Of a stretch of 10,130 nucleotides of DNA, positions 8,546-10,130 are shown one piece after another (the stretch's first letter is position 1; each line of letters starts with the position of its first letter). The DNA lies in assembly GCA_017408185.1 (NCBI GenBank), contig JAFQVE010000455.1, forward strand, positions 1-10,130. The letters are read 5' to 3'. The translations under genes and the position numbers were made by a program. Origin of the DNA: Oscillospiraceae bacterium. GTDB lineage: Bacteria; Bacillota_A; Clostridia; Oscillospirales; JAAYXM01. A model generated the notes under the pieces. The model ran no database searches and was not told the DNA's origin. It saw only the letters and a program-made list of their open reading frames with translations.

Positions 8546-8552
8546 TCCTCCC
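8546..8552 (-). promoter_or_regulatory. Ribosome binding site of the giant lyase gene
   Basis: The minus strand reads GGGAGGA about 6 bases before the ATG at 8539, preceded by a purine-rich A/G leader. It decides the start, which also gives a clean N-terminal signal peptide (MKRLLSFVLS followed by a hydrophobic core). Confidence 0.8.
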
Positions 8553-8677
8553 GTTTTTTCTGATTTTTTTCTTTTCTCTTGAGGTTCCTTTGTAAGATTT
8601 CCCGCTTATATTTTTATATTATCACCGCGCAGATACCCCACGCGCCTTATCGTATGTTTTTTCACACCTTTTGATAA

Positions 8678-8706
8678 TTGACAAGACCGTTGCCCGATGA
8701 TACAAT
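8678..8706 (+). promoter_or_regulatory. Sigma-A type promoter of the AraC-type regulator gene
   Basis: A perfect -35 hexamer TTGACA (8678-8683), a 17-base spacer and a -10 hexamer TACAAT (8701-8706, one mismatch to TATAAT). The predicted start is near 8713, leaving a leader of about 30 bases before the ATG at 8744. Confidence 0.8.
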
Positions 8707-8714
8707 AATATCAT
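8697..8714. promoter_or_regulatory. Palindrome over the araC-type promoter -10 box (possible operator)
   Basis: ATGATA (8697-8702) and TATCAT (8709-8714) form a perfect 6-bp inverted repeat with a 6-base spacer, spanning the -10 hexamer. A protein bound here would block the promoter, which would fit autoregulation. In AT-rich DNA a repeat this short can arise by chance, and AraC proteins more often use direct repeats. Confidence 0.3.
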
Positions 8715-8730
8715 AAAGGTAAAAGAAAGT

Positions 8731-8737
8731 GGGGGTG
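8731..8737 (+). promoter_or_regulatory. Ribosome binding site of the AraC-type regulator gene
   Basis: GGGGGTG lies 6 bases before the ATG at 8744. It supports this start over the internal ATG at codon 18, which has no comparable site and would remove part of the N-terminal region before the cupin. Confidence 0.65.
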
Positions 8738-8743
8738 TAATTT

Positions 8744-9739
8744 ATGGAAGGGACGTATTATTCACCGAAGCTTCCTTACGGCAGCTATGATTTTATGTAC
8801 CGCGTTTTTGACCATTGGAAATATCCGTTCCGCGTTAAAAAGCTCTTCGGAAGTGAAACCTTTCCTGAAACACTTCACATGCATGATTTCCCGCAGGTAT
8901 GGTACACACTTTCCGGCGAGTATAACCATTATGTTGAAGATACGATATACCGTTGTGTTCCCGGCTCACTTGTCATCGTTCCGCCCGGAACCGGACACTG
9001 TTTTCAAATAGGAAGCGGCTGCACTCCGGAGCTTATTTGCCTTCAGGGAACGCATTTTTTCTTCGATAAGCTGCCCGAGCCATACCGAACATGCCTTGTA
9101 ACAAATCTTTTCCTGCCGCGCTTTTCCCGCGAGCTTAAGCTTCCGCTCCCTTTGTTTCTGCGTTTCGACGGAGAAACGCGCCGGCAATTTGAAGAAACAC
9201 TTGTATATTTATCTTCTTTCAACTATGCATCCCATCTGCCTAACATCGTTTCTCTCCGCCGCCTCGCAGGAGAGCTGTTTTCCGCAAACAGCTTTGCCCT
9301 TTCCTCAAAGCAGCGCAAAGCGTCGGAGCGCGTTATTTCTTCAAAGCTTATGCCTATAATGGATGTTCTTCTCTACATAAACAAAAACCTCGCCCGTAAA
9401 TTAACGAGCGAGGAGCTTCTCAAGCTTTCGATGATGTCATATTCTGAATTTTTTAAATATTTCAAAAAGATAACCGGTATTACGCTTACGGAATATATCG
9501 GCAGGCTTCGCGTCCGCCGCGCGCTTTCATACGTTGCATATACGCAATATTCCTTTGAGTACATCGCCGACCTCTGCGGCTTTGGTAACAGAACATGCCT
9601 CGGCAGGCTTTTCAAGCGATATCTCGGAAACACGATGACCGAGGAGCGTGCACGGCAGGAGATTACGAAAAAGGAATATCCACTTACCATTGTTACTCAC
9701 GACACGATAAACAAGGTCAACCTCGAGCCTGATATCTAG
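8744..9739 (+). CDS. AraC-family transcriptional regulator with N-terminal cupin sensor
   Basis: A 331-residue cytoplasmic regulator, close to the usual AraC length of about 280-340. Residues about 35-95 form a cupin sensor, with the H45-M-H47 metal/ligand motif, the C71-V-PGSLVIVPPGTGH stretch and a following beta-rich part, and would bind the effector, probably a sugar. Residues about 204-305 are the DNA-binding domain with two helix-turn-helix units: the first about 219-241 (LTSEELLKLSMMSYSEFFKY) and the second about 268-292 (YSFEYIADLCGFGNRTCLGR), followed by F-K-R-Y-L-G, a form of the family's FKR-x-x-G signature. It is divergent from the giant lyase gene, the standard placement for a local activator of a carbohydrate locus. 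It has its own strong promoter and terminator and is therefore monocistronic. Effector and targets are inferred from position only. Confidence 0.92.
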   Translation: MEGTYYSPKLPYGSYDFMYRVFDHWKYPFRVKKLFGSETFPETLHMHDFPQVWYTLSGEYNHYVEDTIYRCVPGSLVIVPPGTGHCFQIGSGCTPELICLQGTHFFFDKLPEPYRTCLVTNLFLPRFSRELKLPLPLFLRFDGETRRQFEETLVYLSSFNYASHLPNIVSLRRLAGELFSANSFALSSKQRKASERVISSKLMPIMDVLLYINKNLARKLTSEELLKLSMMSYSEFFKYFKKITGITLTEYIGRLRVRRALSYVAYTQYSFEYIADLCGFGNRTCLGRLFKRYLGNTMTEERARQEITKKEYPLTIVTHDTINKVNLEPDI

Positions 9740-9756
9740 TAAGCATTTTATCGCAA

Positions 9757-9806
9757 ACCGGGGATTGTAGCGAAATTCATTTTGCTACAATCCCCGGTCA
9801 TTTTTT
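9757..9806 (+). terminator. Intrinsic terminator of the AraC-type regulator gene
   Basis: A perfect 15-bp stem (9757-9771 with 9784-9798, GC-rich base ACCGGGG/CCCCGGT) extends with G-T and A-T pairs to about 19 bp around a 4-base TTCA loop, followed by CA and six T residues (9801-9806). It starts 17 bases after the regulator stop. On the minus strand only a short T-run follows (TTT), so it is a weaker terminator for the convergent gene ending at 9814, though it may serve both. Confidence 0.9.
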
Positions 9807-9813
9807 CAGTATA

Positions 9814-10130
9814 CTATTTCTTCGGATATGCCTTGTAATAGTGTTCGATATTGAGATCCTCATCCATATCAAGACCGTGAGAACCGCATCCGCCGTCTAT
9901 CGGATGGCAGCCGTGATCCATTGCAAAGCCGGCAAGCGTGTTATGCGCGCCCCAATGCTTTTCGATAAGCTCTGAGAACATTGCAAAGGTGCGGACGTTT
10001 GCGCGAAGCTCGCCGAGAGCGACCGTGCTCTCAGGACCGGTCTTGTGCATTGTAGAATCGTAATTCCCGTTGTAAACAAGAATGAAATCATGCTCATCAC
10101 GCTTCATAACCTCTGCCGCAACGGCGTTTA
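9814..10130 (-). CDS. Alkaline-phosphatase-superfamily metalloenzyme, C-terminal fragment
   Basis: The C-terminal end of a gene that continues past the right edge: the frame is open through the last base (…N-A-V-A-A-E-V before the internal Met at 10107), so that Met is not the true start. About 105 residues are visible. They carry metal-ligand motifs of the AlkP superfamily: N-Y-D-x-x-x-H-K-x-G-P (Asp codon 10057-10059, His 10045-10047), matching the PD-x-x-G-H-x-x-GP signature of nucleotide pyrophosphatase/phosphodiesterase and phosphopentomutase/iPGM-like members; an A-M-D-H-G metal pair (Asp codon 9916-9918); and G-S-H-G near the end, the last histidine ligand. The nucleophile region lies outside the window, so phosphatase, phosphodiesterase or sulfatase activity cannot be chosen. 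It is convergent with the AraC-type gene, with the stops 74 bases apart. No signal peptide can be judged. Confidence 0.75.
   Translation of the reverse strand, partial: NAVAAEVMKRDEHDFILVYNGNYDSTMHKTGPESTVALGELRANVRTFAMFSELIEKHWGAHNTLAGFAMDHGCHPIDGGCGSHGLDMDEDLNIEHYYKAYPKK

Larger units (their letters stand above)
8540..8743. promoter_or_regulatory. Divergent control region between the lyase and the AraC-type regulator
   Basis: This 204-base gap must carry the promoters of both divergent genes. The rightward promoter is clear (8678-8706). For the leftward gene the best that can be seen is an AT-rich stretch at about 8605-8624, reading TGATAATATAAAAATATAA on the minus strand. It could serve as an extended -10, but no convincing -35 was found at the usual distance. 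Divergent placement next to an AraC-family gene suggests the regulator binds here. No clear AraC-type direct repeats were recognised. Confidence 0.55.

Noticed and set aside
8540..8743. Riboswitch or small RNA in the divergent gap
   Set aside because: No conserved aptamer-like core and no terminator-antiterminator pair was seen. The region is AT-rich and short once both promoters are allowed for.
9814..10107. A complete 97-residue small protein starting at 10107
   Set aside because: The frame stays open upstream to the window edge, and the sequence matches only the C-terminal metal-site part of a much larger enzyme family.

Overview
The window looks like a piece of an uncultured Gram-positive Clostridia-type genome (Bacillota, possibly a gut lineage). 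The basis is Shine-Dalgarno sites close to GGAGG, a lipoprotein ABC solute-binding protein of the LplA-like type, three C-terminal S-layer homology (SLH) domains, and an AraC regulator with a sigma-A type promoter. No species can be named from the sequence.

Layout, left to right. (1) Bases 1-1167, minus strand: a sugar-type solute-binding lipoprotein. Its frame is cut by a TAA at 28-30, but the same frame continues to the window edge with family-typical C-terminal sequence, so this looks like a fresh nonsense mutation or a sequence error. (2) Bases 1168-1273: a spacer holding a compact nested inverted repeat of dispersed-element (REP/MITE) type. (3) Bases 1274-8539, minus strand: a 2421-residue secreted surface protein that dominates the window. 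It has a signal peptide, two beta-sandwich modules, five Ig-like domains, a heparinase II/III-like polysaccharide lyase core with a CxxC...CxxC knuckle, another Ig-like domain, a Gly/Thr/Asp-rich linker and three SLH domains. (4) Bases 8540-8743: a divergent intergenic region with a good promoter for the rightward gene and a small palindrome over its -10 box. (5) Bases 8744-9739, plus strand: an AraC-type regulator with an N-terminal cupin, followed by a strong intrinsic terminator. (6) Bases 9814-10130, minus strand: the C-terminal end of an alkaline-phosphatase-superfamily metalloenzyme that continues beyond the right edge.

The arrangement reads as a small Gram-positive polysaccharide-utilisation locus. 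The AraC protein would sense a sugar and control the divergent surface lyase. The lyase, held on the cell surface by its SLH domains, would depolymerise a uronic-acid-containing polysaccharide. The lipoprotein encoded downstream would bind the released oligosaccharides for ABC import. The AlkP-type enzyme could be part of the same locus, but it is convergent with araC and the link is speculative. No tRNA, rRNA, CRISPR array, transposase or phage gene was seen.
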